Shown: positions 7,781 through 16,394, counted from the first letter of the stretch. The stretch is DNA of 64,000 nucleotides from Lacticaseibacillus porcinae (GCF_003946305.1 NZ_RHNS01000005.1:115588-179587); one strand, 5' to 3'. The notes: generated by a model from the sequence alone, not told the origin. Numbers and translations: made by a program.

Positions 7781-8950
7781 ATGTCAGATCTCACCGATGT
7801 GGTTGCAGCTTATGCCACCGATTTGATCGACTTGTTACCAGTGGTCACGTTGAAAGACTTTCTCCACTGGTATCAACTACAAGTCGATCCTGAATTTCAA
7901 CCACCACCCACCAAAGCGAAACGTGCCTTGTTTGCTGAAGTAGCGTTAAGTTTAGTGCAAGCAAAGCCGGCGCACTTACTGGCATTTTTCGACGCAGAAC
8001 CGGAAACTATCCCCGAGCTTGAAGCCAACCGTTGGCCTTTTTCGATGAGTTATGACCAACGGCATTTGCTCACCGCAACCGATCACTTGCCAGTCGCCTC
8101 AACGCGCAAAGCCCATTTGTATGGCAATGATGTATTAGTGCCTGCATATTCAGTCCTAGAAGTGCTGCGGCTGCAACTGCTTGGCACAGATGGTCGCAAA
8201 GCTTTGCTTGCCAAAGCGCGCCAAGAAGCCAAATTATTGCCGGCGTACCAAGAAGCGCAAGCTCAACGCAAACAACAACAGCTCTTGCACCGCAAACAAC
8301 GTGAGAATTTACGCAGTGCTTTTTGGCAAAGTGTTGAAGCGTTGCGTCAAAAGCTCCCGCCAGCGGAACAACCGTTGTTTGCATTAGCCTTTTGGACGCA
8401 ACAGATCAACCAAGTCCAAAAATATTGGCAACTGCACACCACTGATAAAAGTCACGGTTTAGCCGATTACTATCACCTCAAAGGCTTAGCGATCGCAGAA
8501 TTCTTGGAAAGCGACGACGCCCACATCAAACATGGCTTTTACCGCCCGAAACAAGCGGATCGCTATTACGTGTCACTGTGTGCAGAGCATTTTTCTGATT
8601 ATCAATTGGAAACCGACTACGGCATCCCCGTGTATTGGTACTATCAAGAACACCGCGCCGCCATTGACGCGTGCCCGATGTGCCAAGTGACCGTCACCCA
8701 AGATTATTACGCCTTGTACTTCACCCAAGTTAAAAACGCAGACTTCAGCTTCTCGTTTCACACCCCATATCCACTAGGTCATCAACTTTATGGCGCAGTG
8801 GATCAATACCCACGCGTCCATCACCAACCTAACGTCGACGGGGATTTCACCTTCGGACATGCGATGGACCGTGAATTACTGCAAGCAGTCGGCGAAAAAA
8901 ATATTCTCGATGAATTCCAACAAGCGCGTTTTGCGTTCGGCGCGTTGTAA
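7781..8950 (+). CDS. Hypothetical protein, 389 residues, with CPMC motif
   Basis: I do not recognise the family. The N-terminal two thirds are alpha-helical and Gln/Lys-rich (a coiled-coil-like stretch near residues 145-195), with no signal or membrane segment, so it is probably cytoplasmic. The C-terminal third is rich in Tyr and His and contains ACPMCQVTVTQDYYALYF, a single CxxC pair that may bind a metal. GGAGG precedes the ATG. It stands alone between an inverted-repeat promoter and a terminator. Confidence 0.65.
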   Translation: MSDLTDVVAAYATDLIDLLPVVTLKDFLHWYQLQVDPEFQPPPTKAKRALFAEVALSLVQAKPAHLLAFFDAEPETIPELEANRWPFSMSYDQRHLLTATDHLPVASTRKAHLYGNDVLVPAYSVLEVLRLQLLGTDGRKALLAKARQEAKLLPAYQEAQAQRKQQQLLHRKQRENLRSAFWQSVEALRQKLPPAEQPLFALAFWTQQINQVQKYWQLHTTDKSHGLADYYHLKGLAIAEFLESDDAHIKHGFYRPKQADRYYVSLCAEHFSDYQLETDYGIPVYWYYQEHRAAIDACPMCQVTVTQDYYALYFTQVKNADFSFSFHTPYPLGHQLYGAVDQYPRVHHQPNVDGDFTFGHAMDRELLQAVGEKNILDEFQQARFAFGAL

Positions 8951-8982
8951 AAAAATATCCTCAGGCGATCAGCCTGAGGATA
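8949..8982. terminator. Convergent terminator
   Basis: Stem TATCCTCAGGC / GCCTGAGGATA; the T-run is on the minus-strand side (seven T), so it chiefly serves the pyrophosphohydrolase gene and also bounds the 7781 gene. Confidence 0.8.
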
Positions 8983-8987
8983 CATAG

Positions 8988-9371
8988 TTACGAGTTGTCG
9001 ACATCATGATGTCGGGTTATGTTGAGGCGGTGCTTAGCTTGCATCACTTTCAGTGGATCTAACCCAAGCTTGGCACACATGTCGAACGTATAGATCAACA
9101 CATCAGCGAGTTCTTCTGCAGTGTGCGCCTTTTCGTCATCAGACAATGGCTCCCCAACATCTTTCCAAGTGAAAATATCCATCACTTCACTGGCTTCAAC
9201 GTTTAATGCCATCGCCAGATTCTTGAGGTCATGATGCCACCCGCGACTGTCGCGATCTTTGACTAATGCCGCGATCATTGCGGCAATTGCGGGATCGCTA
9301 GTTTCATCTAGCAACAATGCTTGACCGTGATGCTGAGGATCTAAATTATGAATCTTGCCATTCATCGACAT
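8988..9371 (-). CDS. MazG-like nucleotide pyrophosphohydrolase
   Basis: The 127-residue protein shows the all-alpha NTP-PPase pattern: NLAMALNVEASEVMDIFTW (ExxE metal site) and EELADVLIYTFDMC (second E..D site). Members related to RS21-C6/dCTPase hydrolyse non-canonical or excess dNTPs to monophosphates. An insertion-free short domain of this size usually acts as a dimer or tetramer. I chose the ATG at 9371, six bases after AAGAAAG; a TTG two codons upstream and an ATG two codons downstream are alternatives. Confidence 0.8.
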   Translation of the reverse strand: MSMNGKIHNLDPQHHGQALLLDETSDPAIAAMIAALVKDRDSRGWHHDLKNLAMALNVEASEVMDIFTWKDVGEPLSDDEKAHTAEELADVLIYTFDMCAKLGLDPLKVMQAKHRLNITRHHDVDNS

Positions 9372-9410
9372 GACCAACTTTCTTGTGGTAATGCCTTTTA
9401 GTTTACCACG

Positions 9411-10310
9411 TTAAAAGTTCGCAAACAGCGTGGCGATCTGACCATATTCTGCCGCTGACAAATGCACGTCTTGCGCTTTGGCATTGGCTAGGACTTGTTC
9501 AGGAACGCGGGCGCCTGGGATCACTGTGGTAATGGCTGGATTTTGCAAATACCACGCCAAAATAATTTGTGCCGTGGCGGCTTGATGTAAGTCAGCCATA
9601 TGTTTGATCTGCGTTAATGCGGTCATGATCTGTTGATATTGTGCTGGGGTAAATTGCTTGAACTTGTCGGCATCAGCTTCAGTGTACTTGCCCGTCAATA
9701 AGCCTGACGCTAACGGGAAGTATGGCACAAAGTCGATATTGTGTTCACTTAAGTATGGCCAAAGCGTCGTTTCCAATTCACGATGCACCAAACTGTAGTT
9801 GTCTTCCACCACATCAACAAAGCCGTCAAGGTTCGCTTCTTTGACTTGATCTAATGAGAAGTTCGAAACGCCGATCGCGCGAATTTTACCGGCTTGCTTG
9901 AGCTTTTGCAAAGCAGCAACCGCTAAATTCTTCGGCGTGTCACGATCTGGAAAATGAATATAAAAGATATCCAAATAATCGGTTTGCAGCCGCGTCAACG
10001 CGTCATCAACAGCTTTGGTCAAAAAGCTTGGGGTGTTGTTCGGCTTGAAATCATTGGTGGGATCTTGTGCCGCTTTCGTTGCGATCAAAACTTTGGAGCG
10101 GTCATAGTCTTGAAGCACCTTGCCGATGATCTCTTCTGAGCGGCCTTTCCCGTAAATAAATGCCGTATCTAAAAGCGTGATGCCTGAATCCAACGCTTGG
10201 CGGACCACTGCTTCACCGTCTGCATCTTTCAAGTTGGCAAATAAGTTATGACCGCCGACTTTATTGGTCCCTAACCCAAACTTGGGCAAATTGAGTTTTT
10301 CTGTTGGCAT
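9411..10310 (-). CDS. Aldo/keto reductase
   Basis: A 299-residue AKR with the catalytic tetrad visible: Asp and Tyr in LLDTAFIYGKG, Lys in LIATKAAQD, His in FYIHFPD; the NADPH site follows in IPGARVPEQV. It reduces aldehydes or ketones with NADPH; the substrate cannot be deduced. The start is the ATG at 10310 after GGAGGAGG; the longer upstream frame is discarded. It is transcribed divergently from the EIIC-like gene. Confidence 0.88.
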   Translation of the reverse strand: MPTEKLNLPKFGLGTNKVGGHNLFANLKDADGEAVVRQALDSGITLLDTAFIYGKGRSEEIIGKVLQDYDRSKVLIATKAAQDPTNDFKPNNTPSFLTKAVDDALTRLQTDYLDIFYIHFPDRDTPKNLAVAALQKLKQAGKIRAIGVSNFSLDQVKEANLDGFVDVVEDNYSLVHRELETTLWPYLSEHNIDFVPYFPLASGLLTGKYTEADADKFKQFTPAQYQQIMTALTQIKHMADLHQAATAQIILAWYLQNPAITTVIPGARVPEQVLANAKAQDVHLSAAEYGQIATLFANF

Positions 10311-10413
10311 GTGTCTCCTCCTCCGATCGTATTTCACCTACATATTGTAAGCTATATTCACCAATTTGAACAGACGTGACAGCCTCTTCATGTTGCAACG
10401 CTTTCACCGTAGA

Positions 10414-10442
10414 TTGTCACCGCCATTTGCTTTCATTATCAT
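10414..10442 (+). promoter_or_regulatory. Promoter of the EIIC-like/DUF915 operon
   Basis: TTGTCA, 17-bp spacer, TATCAT, ending 34 bp before the ATG at 10477. Confidence 0.75.
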
Positions 10443-10476
10443 CGTTTTCTGTTAGGATAGCGGTGGAGGGATGCTT

Positions 10477-11562
10477 ATGCAAAAGTGGCTGCAACAAACG
10501 TTTCATCCGTTAATGCCGGTGGTGCTGATCGGTACTGCGGCACAAGCGATGCTATTTAGCGTGTTTTCCACGACTGGATTTTTTGCGGAAATCTTCAACT
10601 TGTCTAAATGGCTACCAGGCTTTCGCCTGCTGCACGACGGCTTCGGTTTACTGACCACCTACACCATCGGGTTGTTAGGGTTGCTAACCGCAATTTTTGC
10701 AGCGCGCGCCATCACTCATCGCGAGGCACAACACGCTGCGATCATCGCTGGGATCGCCTATTTAATTTTAAATACGAGCCGAATGACTAACTTTGGCCCT
10801 AATATCGGTGTCAGCGGCTTGTTGTTTGGGTTGCTTTTCGGCAGTTTGGTCGGCTGGTGGTTTAATCATTTACCAAAAGCTTTCGCCACTGTCAGCACAT
10901 TGTTGCTCACGATCGTCACCCGATTAAGTTGGGATCACGCGACCGCCACCCATGTCCTCGCCTTTAACGCGCCGCGTGGTTCATGGTTGCTGCCTTTAAA
11001 TAGCTTGTTTGGTTGGTTAGGATTGCCGACGCCGATCGATGTGATGATGCCGATGTTGACAGGCACCAAAGCCACTGCCAATCTCAATGCCGCACTAGCG
11101 CATCACCCTCTGCCTAATCCCATGACCATTGGGACGATTTATCGCCCTTATGCCATGTTTGGTGGCGTGGGGATGACGTTAGGGTTACTAATTGCGATTT
11201 TGCTGGTTGACCAGCGCGTGAACAAACGCCGCTTAGCTTGGTGGAGTTTGCCGATGAGTCTGGTGAATTTGAATTTGCCGCTACTACTCGGTTATCCCAT
11301 TTTGCTGCAACCTTTGATGTTGATCCCTTTCGTCTGCGCGCCACTAGCGAGTTGCGCAATTGCTTGGAGTGCGTTGGCATTGCACTTCATGAGTGCCGCT
11401 GTGTACCAAGTGCCTGCCACCACTCCTGGCGTGATGATCGCTTGGCTGAGCACTGATGGCAATTGGCCTGCGCTGCTTGTCACAATCTTATGCTTAGTGG
11501 TGTCAGTATTGATCTATTTGCCTTTTGTCAAAAAGGTATCTGGAGGTGAACGCCTTGATTAA
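10477..11562 (+). CDS. EIIC-like multi-spanning membrane protein
   Basis: A 361-residue integral membrane protein with about 9-10 hydrophobic segments. The segment SLVNLNLPLLLGYPILLQP, followed by LMLIPFVCAPL, resembles the signature of lactose/cellobiose PTS IIC proteins, but the conserved NEP glutamate of the substrate site is replaced (NLP), and the protein is shorter than the usual 420-450 residues. It may be a diverged EIIC no longer coupled to phosphorylation; no EIIA or EIIB gene is adjacent. GGAGGG touches the first ATG (10471), so I use the ATG at 10477. It overlaps the following DUF915 gene by 8 bp, suggesting translational coupling. Confidence 0.7.
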   Translation: MQKWLQQTFHPLMPVVLIGTAAQAMLFSVFSTTGFFAEIFNLSKWLPGFRLLHDGFGLLTTYTIGLLGLLTAIFAARAITHREAQHAAIIAGIAYLILNTSRMTNFGPNIGVSGLLFGLLFGSLVGWWFNHLPKAFATVSTLLLTIVTRLSWDHATATHVLAFNAPRGSWLLPLNSLFGWLGLPTPIDVMMPMLTGTKATANLNAALAHHPLPNPMTIGTIYRPYAMFGGVGMTLGLLIAILLVDQRVNKRRLAWWSLPMSLVNLNLPLLLGYPILLQPLMLIPFVCAPLASCAIAWSALALHFMSAAVYQVPATTPGVMIAWLSTDGNWPALLVTILCLVVSVLIYLPFVKKVSGGERLD

Positions 11563-12409
11563 ATGGACGCGTTATCTCGGCTTCACAACATTAGTGCTCG
11601 CCGTCTGCCTGGCGATTTTTATCCCTGCGACAACTTGGATGCACCGCCAAGTTAAAAACGCGCAAGGCATCCATGATTCTCGCATGGCACCGATTATTTT
11701 AGTCCCAGGAAGTTCTGCCACCCAAAATCGCTTCAACAGTTTAGTGACCACGTTGAATCAACGCACCCAAGGTCACAGCAAACTCCTTGTCACGGTCAAA
11801 ACCGATGGTACTTTAACGACACAAGGCCACATTGCGCCGCGAGACTTTGAACCCTACATTGTCATCGCCTTTGAAAACAATCAAGACGGCTACAACAACA
11901 TTAAAAAGCAAGCCAAGTGGTTCAGCCTAGCCTTCAACGAACTGTCTGCCAAGTATCACTTTAACCACTTCAACGCCATCGGTCATAGCAATGGCGGGTT
12001 GATCTTAACGCTATTCTTGACGAAGTACGCCAAACAATCGGCAGTGACAATGAACAAGCTGATGACCATCGGCACGCCTTACAACTTAGAAGAAAGCAAT
12101 TCCCACAACCGCACCCAAATGCTGACCGACCTGATCAAAGCGCGCAACCAGCTCCCCAAAAGCCTCACCGTATATTCCCTTGCCGGGACGCAAACTTATG
12201 ATGACGATGGCATCGTGCCACTGGCTTCTGTAGAATGCGGAAAATATATTTTTCAACATCAAGTTAAACACTACACGCAAATTACAGTTTCAGGTGATCA
12301 GGCCAATCATTCCGACTTGCCGCAAAACCAAGAAATCGAAGGCTACATTCAACAGTATATGTTGACGCAACCCAACCAAGCTGGCGTGCACGCTGACATT
12401 AGCAAGTAA
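11555..12409 (+). CDS. Membrane-anchored alpha/beta hydrolase, DUF915 family
   Basis: The 284-residue protein has an N-terminal signal/anchor (YLGFTTLVLAVCLAIFI), then PIILVPGSS, the nucleophile elbow NAIGHSNGG, an acid loop near DDDGIVPLAS and a late His in NHSDLPQNQ. It is a paralogue of the 3550-4368 protein; both share a VTVKxDG segment. The start is TTG 11555, seven bases after GGAGGTG and inside the last codons of the EIIC-like gene; a longer frame lacks a ribosome site. Function at the cell surface is inferred; the substrate is unknown. Confidence 0.85.
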   Translation: MIKWTRYLGFTTLVLAVCLAIFIPATTWMHRQVKNAQGIHDSRMAPIILVPGSSATQNRFNSLVTTLNQRTQGHSKLLVTVKTDGTLTTQGHIAPRDFEPYIVIAFENNQDGYNNIKKQAKWFSLAFNELSAKYHFNHFNAIGHSNGGLILTLFLTKYAKQSAVTMNKLMTIGTPYNLEESNSHNRTQMLTDLIKARNQLPKSLTVYSLAGTQTYDDDGIVPLASVECGKYIFQHQVKHYTQITVSGDQANHSDLPQNQEIEGYIQQYMLTQPNQAGVHADISK

Positions 12410-12444
12410 AAAAAGCCTCTCGATCATTTGATGATCGAGAGGTT
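12409..12444. terminator. Convergent terminator between DUF915 and queT
   Basis: Stem CCTCTCGATCAT / ATGATCGAGAGG; the minus-strand side has seven T after the stem. Confidence 0.85.
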
Positions 12445-12450
12445 CTGAGG

Positions 12451-12966
12451 TTATGCCATTAATTTTTGAAAATGTAAGACACGATCTAACGCCGCCATGA
12501 TCGGTGCGGTAATGGCCATGATCACCGCTTCTGATAACATCAAACTGCCATACACGCCTAAGAAAGCATGGCTCATCGACATATGCCCAGTCCACACAAT
12601 TTCAATGGCGATCAAAAACATCGTCAACGTCATCACACAAATATTGAGGACCATTTTTTGCCAAAGCTTCAGGAAGTGTGGCGCAAGATAAGCGACTGCC
12701 ACCAACCCGATCAAGCTTTGCCCACCGCCGAATACCACGTCGATCCAGCCAAGTGAACTAAACAAAGCGTTGAAGATCACGACGCCAAGCACAACGCCGA
12801 AGACATATTTTTTCGAGAACACCACCAAATGGTTCAGTCCTTCAGAAATACGGAATTGAATGGCGCCGCTAGCTAAGTTGAAAACGCCTGGAACGACAGA
12901 TAACACCACGTATAACGCGGCGATCAAGGCGCTGACCACCAAAGTTTTGGTACGAGATTGTTGCAT
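12451..12966 (-). CDS. queT: Queuosine precursor transporter QueT (ECF S component)
   Basis: The 171-residue, five- to six-span protein contains the QueT hallmark AIQFRISEGLN near residue 35 and GQSLIGLVAVAYL. QueT is the substrate-binding S component that works with the shared ECF module (EcfA, EcfA', EcfT, encoded elsewhere) to import queuine or preQ precursors. The upstream preQ1-I riboswitch, with its ribosome site, independently supports the call. Confidence 0.93.
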   Translation of the reverse strand: MQQSRTKTLVVSALIAALYVVLSVVPGVFNLASGAIQFRISEGLNHLVVFSKKYVFGVVLGVVIFNALFSSLGWIDVVFGGGQSLIGLVAVAYLAPHFLKLWQKMVLNICVMTLTMFLIAIEIVWTGHMSMSHAFLGVYGSLMLSEAVIMAITAPIMAALDRVLHFQKLMA

Positions 12967-12971
12967 GAAAA

Positions 12972-13014
12972 AAGCCTCCTAGTTTTTTTACGTGGGATGG
13001 ATCACGAACCACGA
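12972..13014 (-). promoter_or_regulatory. preQ1-I riboswitch controlling queT
   Basis: On the minus strand, P1 is CGTGG (13012-13008) / CCACG (12995-12991) with loop TTCGTGATCCATC, followed by TAAAAAAACTAGGAGG. GGTTC, the A-rich tail and the terminal CTAGG that overlaps the AGGAGG ribosome site match the preQ1 class I layout. Binding of preQ1 would close the pseudoknot over the ribosome site and reduce QueT translation. Confidence 0.8.
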
Positions 13015-13020
13015 TGTCCT

Positions 13021-13049
13021 AGTATAGCAGACAATGGTCAATCGTACAA
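13021..13049 (-). promoter_or_regulatory. Promoter of queT
   Basis: Minus strand TTGTAC, 17-bp spacer, TATACT; the start near 13014 coincides with the 5' base of the riboswitch. Confidence 0.7.
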
Positions 13050-13076
13050 AAAAATCGCTAACGCTTTCCGACACGA

Positions 13077-13333
13077 AAATCTGTGGGCTCCGACGATTTG
13101 GCGCCACTGCGGTGAATTGGACAAGTTGCCGTGCGGCCGGTTTCAGAAATCGGCAAAGTGCGCCGATGTTATGGGTCTGCACCGCATTTTGAACCAAAGA
13201 AAACCACTTTGTTTCAAAATCTGCCGGTGAAATCTGCACGAACCGCCAAAAACCGCGTTTCACTTGATTTCACTCCCACAGACAATTGTCCAATTCACCT
13301 CCGTTTTGCCAAATCATCTCCGCCCACAGATTT
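13077..13333. repeat. Structured repeat family A, copy A1
   Basis: A 257-bp near-palindromic element with perfect 12-bp ends (AAATCTGTGGGC, 13077-13088; GCCCACAGATTT, 13322-13333). Inside are nested stems: GTGAATTGGACAA with TTGTCCAATTCAC, ATCGGC with GCCGAT, and ATTTTGAACCAAAG with CTTTGTTTCAAAAT. Copies of the same length and fold lie at 18917 and 38243. No coding capacity. Confidence 0.85.
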
Positions 13334-13434
13334 CCTGCATTGATATCGCTGGCTTACAAATCAACTACGCCGATGTTACGACCTTATTCACAATGACTAA
13401 ACGTGATACCACATAATCACAACGCGTTTCGTAG

Positions 13435-13686
13435 CCATCAGGTGACAGTGAGCTAGCGTAGTGGAAGTGATTTGAAATGGGGACGGAAGCTGGCCGCCGC
13501 TACATAGTGAGATTTCCGTTAGCGACTTGTCGCTTACGGAAAGCCGCAGGGAAAGATCCGGCTGGTGACGAGCGCAGCGAGGCATCCAGACTAGCTTTCC
13601 CGAGGACCCTCACTATGTAGCGGCGAGCCAGCTGGAGTCCCCATTTCAAATCACTGAAACGTTGCTAGTCCACTGTCACCTGGTGG
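13435..13686. repeat. Structured repeat family B, copy B1
   Basis: A 252-bp palindromic element. Outer arms CCATCAGGTGACAGTG / CACTGTCACCTGGTGG; second arms GATTTGAAATGGGGAC / GTCCCCATTTCAAATC; third CTACATAGTGAG / CTCACTATGTAG; inner hairpin TTTCCGTTAGCGA / TCGCTTACGGAAA. The conserved unpaired core is GACGAGCGCAGCGAGGCATC then CAGACTAG and GAGGACCCTCACTA. Other copies: 32328, 35860, 38623, and deleted forms at 45131 and 47638. Confidence 0.88.
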
Positions 13687-13724
13687 CGGCATGAAACACT
13701 GACGATGCCGGACAACATTAGTTT
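13687..13724. repeat. Short repeat D, copy 1
   Basis: GCGGCATGAAACACTGACGATGCCGGACA is nearly identical to a segment at 19223-19252; both contain a GGCAT/ATGCC hairpin and both lie next to an A or B element and just before a terminator of a minus-strand gene. Confidence 0.55.
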
Positions 13725-13727
13725 CAA

Positions 13728-13752
13728 AATAAAAAAGCCGCATAAGCGACTT
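13728..13752 (-). terminator. Terminator of the acpS-alr-mazEF operon
   Basis: Minus-strand stem AGTCGC / GCGGCT with TTAT loop and six T. Confidence 0.75.
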
Positions 13753-13757
13753 TCACA

Positions 13758-14120
13758 TTATTTACCAATTGGTTTAAGCCCGATAGATACTGCCAAAGCA
13801 GTATCCACTGCACGCATTTTCACTGGATCAAGGACTGCGATCTTATCAGATAAACGCTGCTTATCAATGGTGCGGATCTGCTCGAGCAACACCACTGAAT
13901 CACGCTCAACGCCATCAACGCCAGCTTTTAAGCCTACGTGGGTCGGCATTTTGGGCTTATTGATGCGACTGGTGATCGCCGCGACGATCACTGTGGGACT
14001 ATATTTATTGCCCACATTGTTTTGAATCACCAAAACTGGACGCATCCCACCTTGTTCTGAACCGACCACGGGTGAAAGGTCGGCGAAGAAAATGTCCCCA
14101 CGTAAAACGTTGCTGTCCAT
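13758..14120 (-). CDS. mazF: MazF/PemK-type endoribonuclease toxin
   Basis: The 120-residue protein begins [21 protein letters not shown] and has RPVLVIQNN and a long AAITSR strand, the EndoA/NdoA subgroup of sequence-specific mRNA interferases. The active-site Arg and Thr in this subgroup lie in GMRPVLV and AAITS. It is placed 20 bp after the antitoxin gene and last in the acpS-alr-mazE-mazF order that is typical of Firmicutes. Confidence 0.93.
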   Translation of the reverse strand: MDSNVLRGDIFFADLSPVVGSEQGGMRPVLVIQNNVGNKYSPTVIVAAITSRINKPKMPTHVGLKAGVDGVERDSVVLLEQIRTIDKQRLSDKIAVLDPVKMRAVDTALAVSIGLKPIGK

Positions 14121-14140
14121 AATCTGCCCCTATCCAACAG

Positions 14141-14389
14141 CTAGCGGATCTGGGCATAAGCCTCGTTTTCACAAGCAGTGAATTCGTGGCAGATTTGTTG
14201 ATTCAATGCTGCCATTTCTTGATAGCCAGTCGCCAAGTCAGCTTCAACTTGTTCTTCGCGTGACAAAAAGTCAGTCAAAATGCTATCGATCAATTCGCTT
14301 GGATCCGTTACGCATGTTTTGCAATAGCTGTCGAGCCGTGCTCGCAGCGCTTCTGTCATACTAACTTGTAGAAATTGTGCGTCTGCCAT
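14141..14389 (-). CDS. mazE: MazE-type antitoxin
   Basis: An 82-residue protein, ribbon-helix-helix at the N-terminus (FLQVSMTEALRARLDSYC) with an acidic, flexible C-terminus (EEQVEADLATGYQEM, then CENEAYAQIR) that would wrap the toxin. Identification rests on position directly before MazF as well as the fold. GGGAGGG precedes the ATG. A weak own promoter (TTGTTT, 16 bp, TAGGAT) is visible in the 81-bp gap after alr. Confidence 0.82.
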   Translation of the reverse strand: MADAQFLQVSMTEALRARLDSYCKTCVTDPSELIDSILTDFLSREEQVEADLATGYQEMAALNQQICHEFTACENEAYAQIR

Positions 14390-14470
14390 GTTGCGCCCTC
14401 CCGTGGCTATATTTCAAACTTCATCCTACCACAGGCACACAAGAAAACAACCTGAAAATAACAAAATGCT

Positions 14471-15598
14471 TTAGTCGATCATGACCCGCGGTACCCGTTC
14501 AGTTAACCCGCAAGCGATCTCATAGTGAATGGTATGCGCATAGTCAGCCACATCTTGCAACGTAATTGCTTGATCGCCGCTGTGACCCACTAAAACAACA
14601 TCAGTCCCGGCAGGATACTCATGGGGCAAGCGGATCATAAATTGATCCATGCAAACGCGACCGACGATTTCACACACGTGGCCATCGACTAACACATGAA
14701 AGCCTTGCAAGCGGCGTTGCCAACCATCAGCGTAACCCATCGGTACAGTACCGATCCATTCAGCTTGCTTGGCGTGATAAGTCGCCCCATAAGAAATGGC
14801 GGCGCCTTGAGGTAACAACTTACTAAAGCTGAGTTTGGAAACCACTTGCATCGCCGGTTGCAATTCATAAGGCGAAGTCAACGCCCGACCTGATGGATTC
14901 AGCCCATACATCGTGATCCCAAAGCGCACCATATCTGAATGTGTCGCCGTGTGCCACATACTAGTCGCAGAATTGGCCACATGCACATAACGCGGACGCT
15001 TCGGCAATGCTGCTAACATTTCATTGAAGTGTTGGCTTTGTTCATCAAAATAGCTGGTATCTGCTTCATCAGCAGTCGCAAAATGGGTGAAGATGCCTTC
15101 AACGTCTAACGTAGCGCAATTGTCAGCAAATTCAGCGGCTTGTTTGATCACTTGTGGTTCGCGGAAGCCGATCCGTCCCATGCCAGAATCCACTGCGAGA
15201 TGAATCTTCAAAGCTGGGGCGTCTGGCGTATCTGCTAAAGCGGCATCTGCTTGTTGCATCCAAGCTTGGTCCCCTACTGGTAAGGCAATATCATGAACGG
15301 CAGCGATCGGCGCCATTTCCGGAGGCACGATGCCTAACACGAGGATCGGCAAGGTGAAGTGAGCGGCACGCAACGCTAAGCCTTCTTCTAATACCGCGAC
15401 ACAAAAGCCACTAGCCCCAGCGTCTTGGGCAACTTTGGCAACATTCAACAAGCCGTGTCCGTATGCATCAGCTTTTACCACGGCAAAAAGCCGCGTTTTG
15501 TCATCTAAGCGCGATAAAGCTTGTTGAATGTTATGCGTAATTGCTTGTTTTGATACCAGCACCTTCGTCGGGCGCAGGTTTGCTGTGACCATGGTCAT
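14471..15598 (-). CDS. alr: Alanine racemase
   Basis: The 375-residue PLP enzyme has the PLP lysine in [12 protein letters not shown] near residue 42 and the catalytic Tyr region in [11 protein letters not shown] near residue 270, with VCMDQFMI after it. It converts L- to D-alanine for peptidoglycan and teichoic acid. The ATG at 15598 follows GGAGGT by seven bases and overlaps the acpS stop (ATGA), a typical coupled pair. Confidence 0.97.
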   Translation of the reverse strand: MTMVTANLRPTKVLVSKQAITHNIQQALSRLDDKTRLFAVVKADAYGHGLLNVAKVAQDAGASGFCVAVLEEGLALRAAHFTLPILVLGIVPPEMAPIAAVHDIALPVGDQAWMQQADAALADTPDAPALKIHLAVDSGMGRIGFREPQVIKQAAEFADNCATLDVEGIFTHFATADEADTSYFDEQSQHFNEMLAALPKRPRYVHVANSATSMWHTATHSDMVRFGITMYGLNPSGRALTSPYELQPAMQVVSKLSFSKLLPQGAAISYGATYHAKQAEWIGTVPMGYADGWQRRLQGFHVLVDGHVCEIVGRVCMDQFMIRLPHEYPAGTDVVLVGHSGDQAITLQDVADYAHTIHYEIACGLTERVPRVMID

Positions 15599-15951
15599 TG
15601 GGTTACCTCCAAAATTACTTCTGTCATCACTAACGTATCAGTGTGTGAAATCGACACATGTGCGATTCCGTCAAAAGGATGTTTGGTGATTACAGGTTTG
15701 CCGCGCTCATTGTCGAGGCATTCAACATCTTGCAAGCCCACTTCGCCTAACCCAGTGCCATATGCTTTAGCGTAGGCTTCCTTCACAGAAAAACGACCAG
15801 CTAAATACTCGCCAGCGCGTTTACCTTCAAAACTGTTGAATTTCATCAGTTCTGCTGGCGTCAGAATTTTGGTCGCAAAGTCTGTGCGCTTTGCTTGGGC
15901 TGTTTGAATGCGGGAAATTTCTGTGATGTCGACGCCAATGCCATAGATCAT
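15595..15951 (-). CDS. acpS: Holo-[acyl-carrier-protein] synthase
   Basis: The 118-residue protein has the two AcpS motifs: [14 protein letters not shown] (metal-binding Asp) and [18 protein letters not shown]. It transfers phosphopantetheine from CoA to apo-ACP. AGGAGG precedes the ATG. It leads the acpS-alr-mazEF operon; a TATAAT lies at 15988-15983 on the minus strand without a convincing -35. Confidence 0.96.
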   Translation of the reverse strand: MIYGIGVDITEISRIQTAQAKRTDFATKILTPAELMKFNSFEGKRAGEYLAGRFSVKEAYAKAYGTGLGEVGLQDVECLDNERGKPVITKHPFDGIAHVSISHTDTLVMTEVILEVTQ

Positions 15952-16067
15952 GAGGCTTCCTCCTGTTTAATCACATTGTATCATTATAGCCCCGATTTAC
16001 CGAAAATATTGCCTGAAGACCATGAAACCTCATCATGCCGACGTGACGCTTTGGGCCCTTAACCAAT

Positions 16068-16094
16068 TAAAAATCGACCAGTTATCACTGATCG
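16068..16094 (-). terminator. Terminator after the 16107 gene
   Basis: Minus-strand stem ATCGATCAGT / ACTGGTCGAT with GATA loop and five T. Confidence 0.85.
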
Positions 16095-16106
16095 ATCCTA
16101 AGTGGT

Positions 16107-16394
16107 TCAGCGTTTCTTCATCACGTTGAGAAACGACGCCTTACCTTGTTGCCATGCCAATCGGAGGCGTTTGAAAAATCCTTTTGGTGCGGGATCATCC
16201 CATGAATAGATACCATGCTTAAAATTCTCGTCATTTTCCAAATATCGTGCCATGCTTAATGGACGGTCCCCTGACAACGCACGTAATTCATTAATAGCAT
16301 CAAGATTATCCCGATCAGTCCAAGGATGTTGAATGAGTTTGTAGGCATACGCTCGCATGCTTTCTGGTGTGTCGACCCAAGACTTTTCTGTCAT
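16107..16394 (-). CDS. Hypothetical basic protein, 95 residues
   Basis: Not recognised. No signal or membrane segment; the C-terminus is strongly basic (FFKRLRLAWQQGKASFLNVMKKR region). Its ATG overlaps the stop of the upstream gene by one base (TAATG), so it is translated from the same mRNA and probably works with it. Confidence 0.55.
   Translation of the reverse strand: MTEKSWVDTPESMRAYAYKLIQHPWTDRDNLDAINELRALSGDRPLSMARYLENDENFKHGIYSWDDPAPKGFFKRLRLAWQQGKASFLNVMKKR

Noticed and set aside
13435..13686. Insertion sequence with transposase
   Set aside because: No reading frame longer than chance in any copy; only the structured ends and core are conserved.
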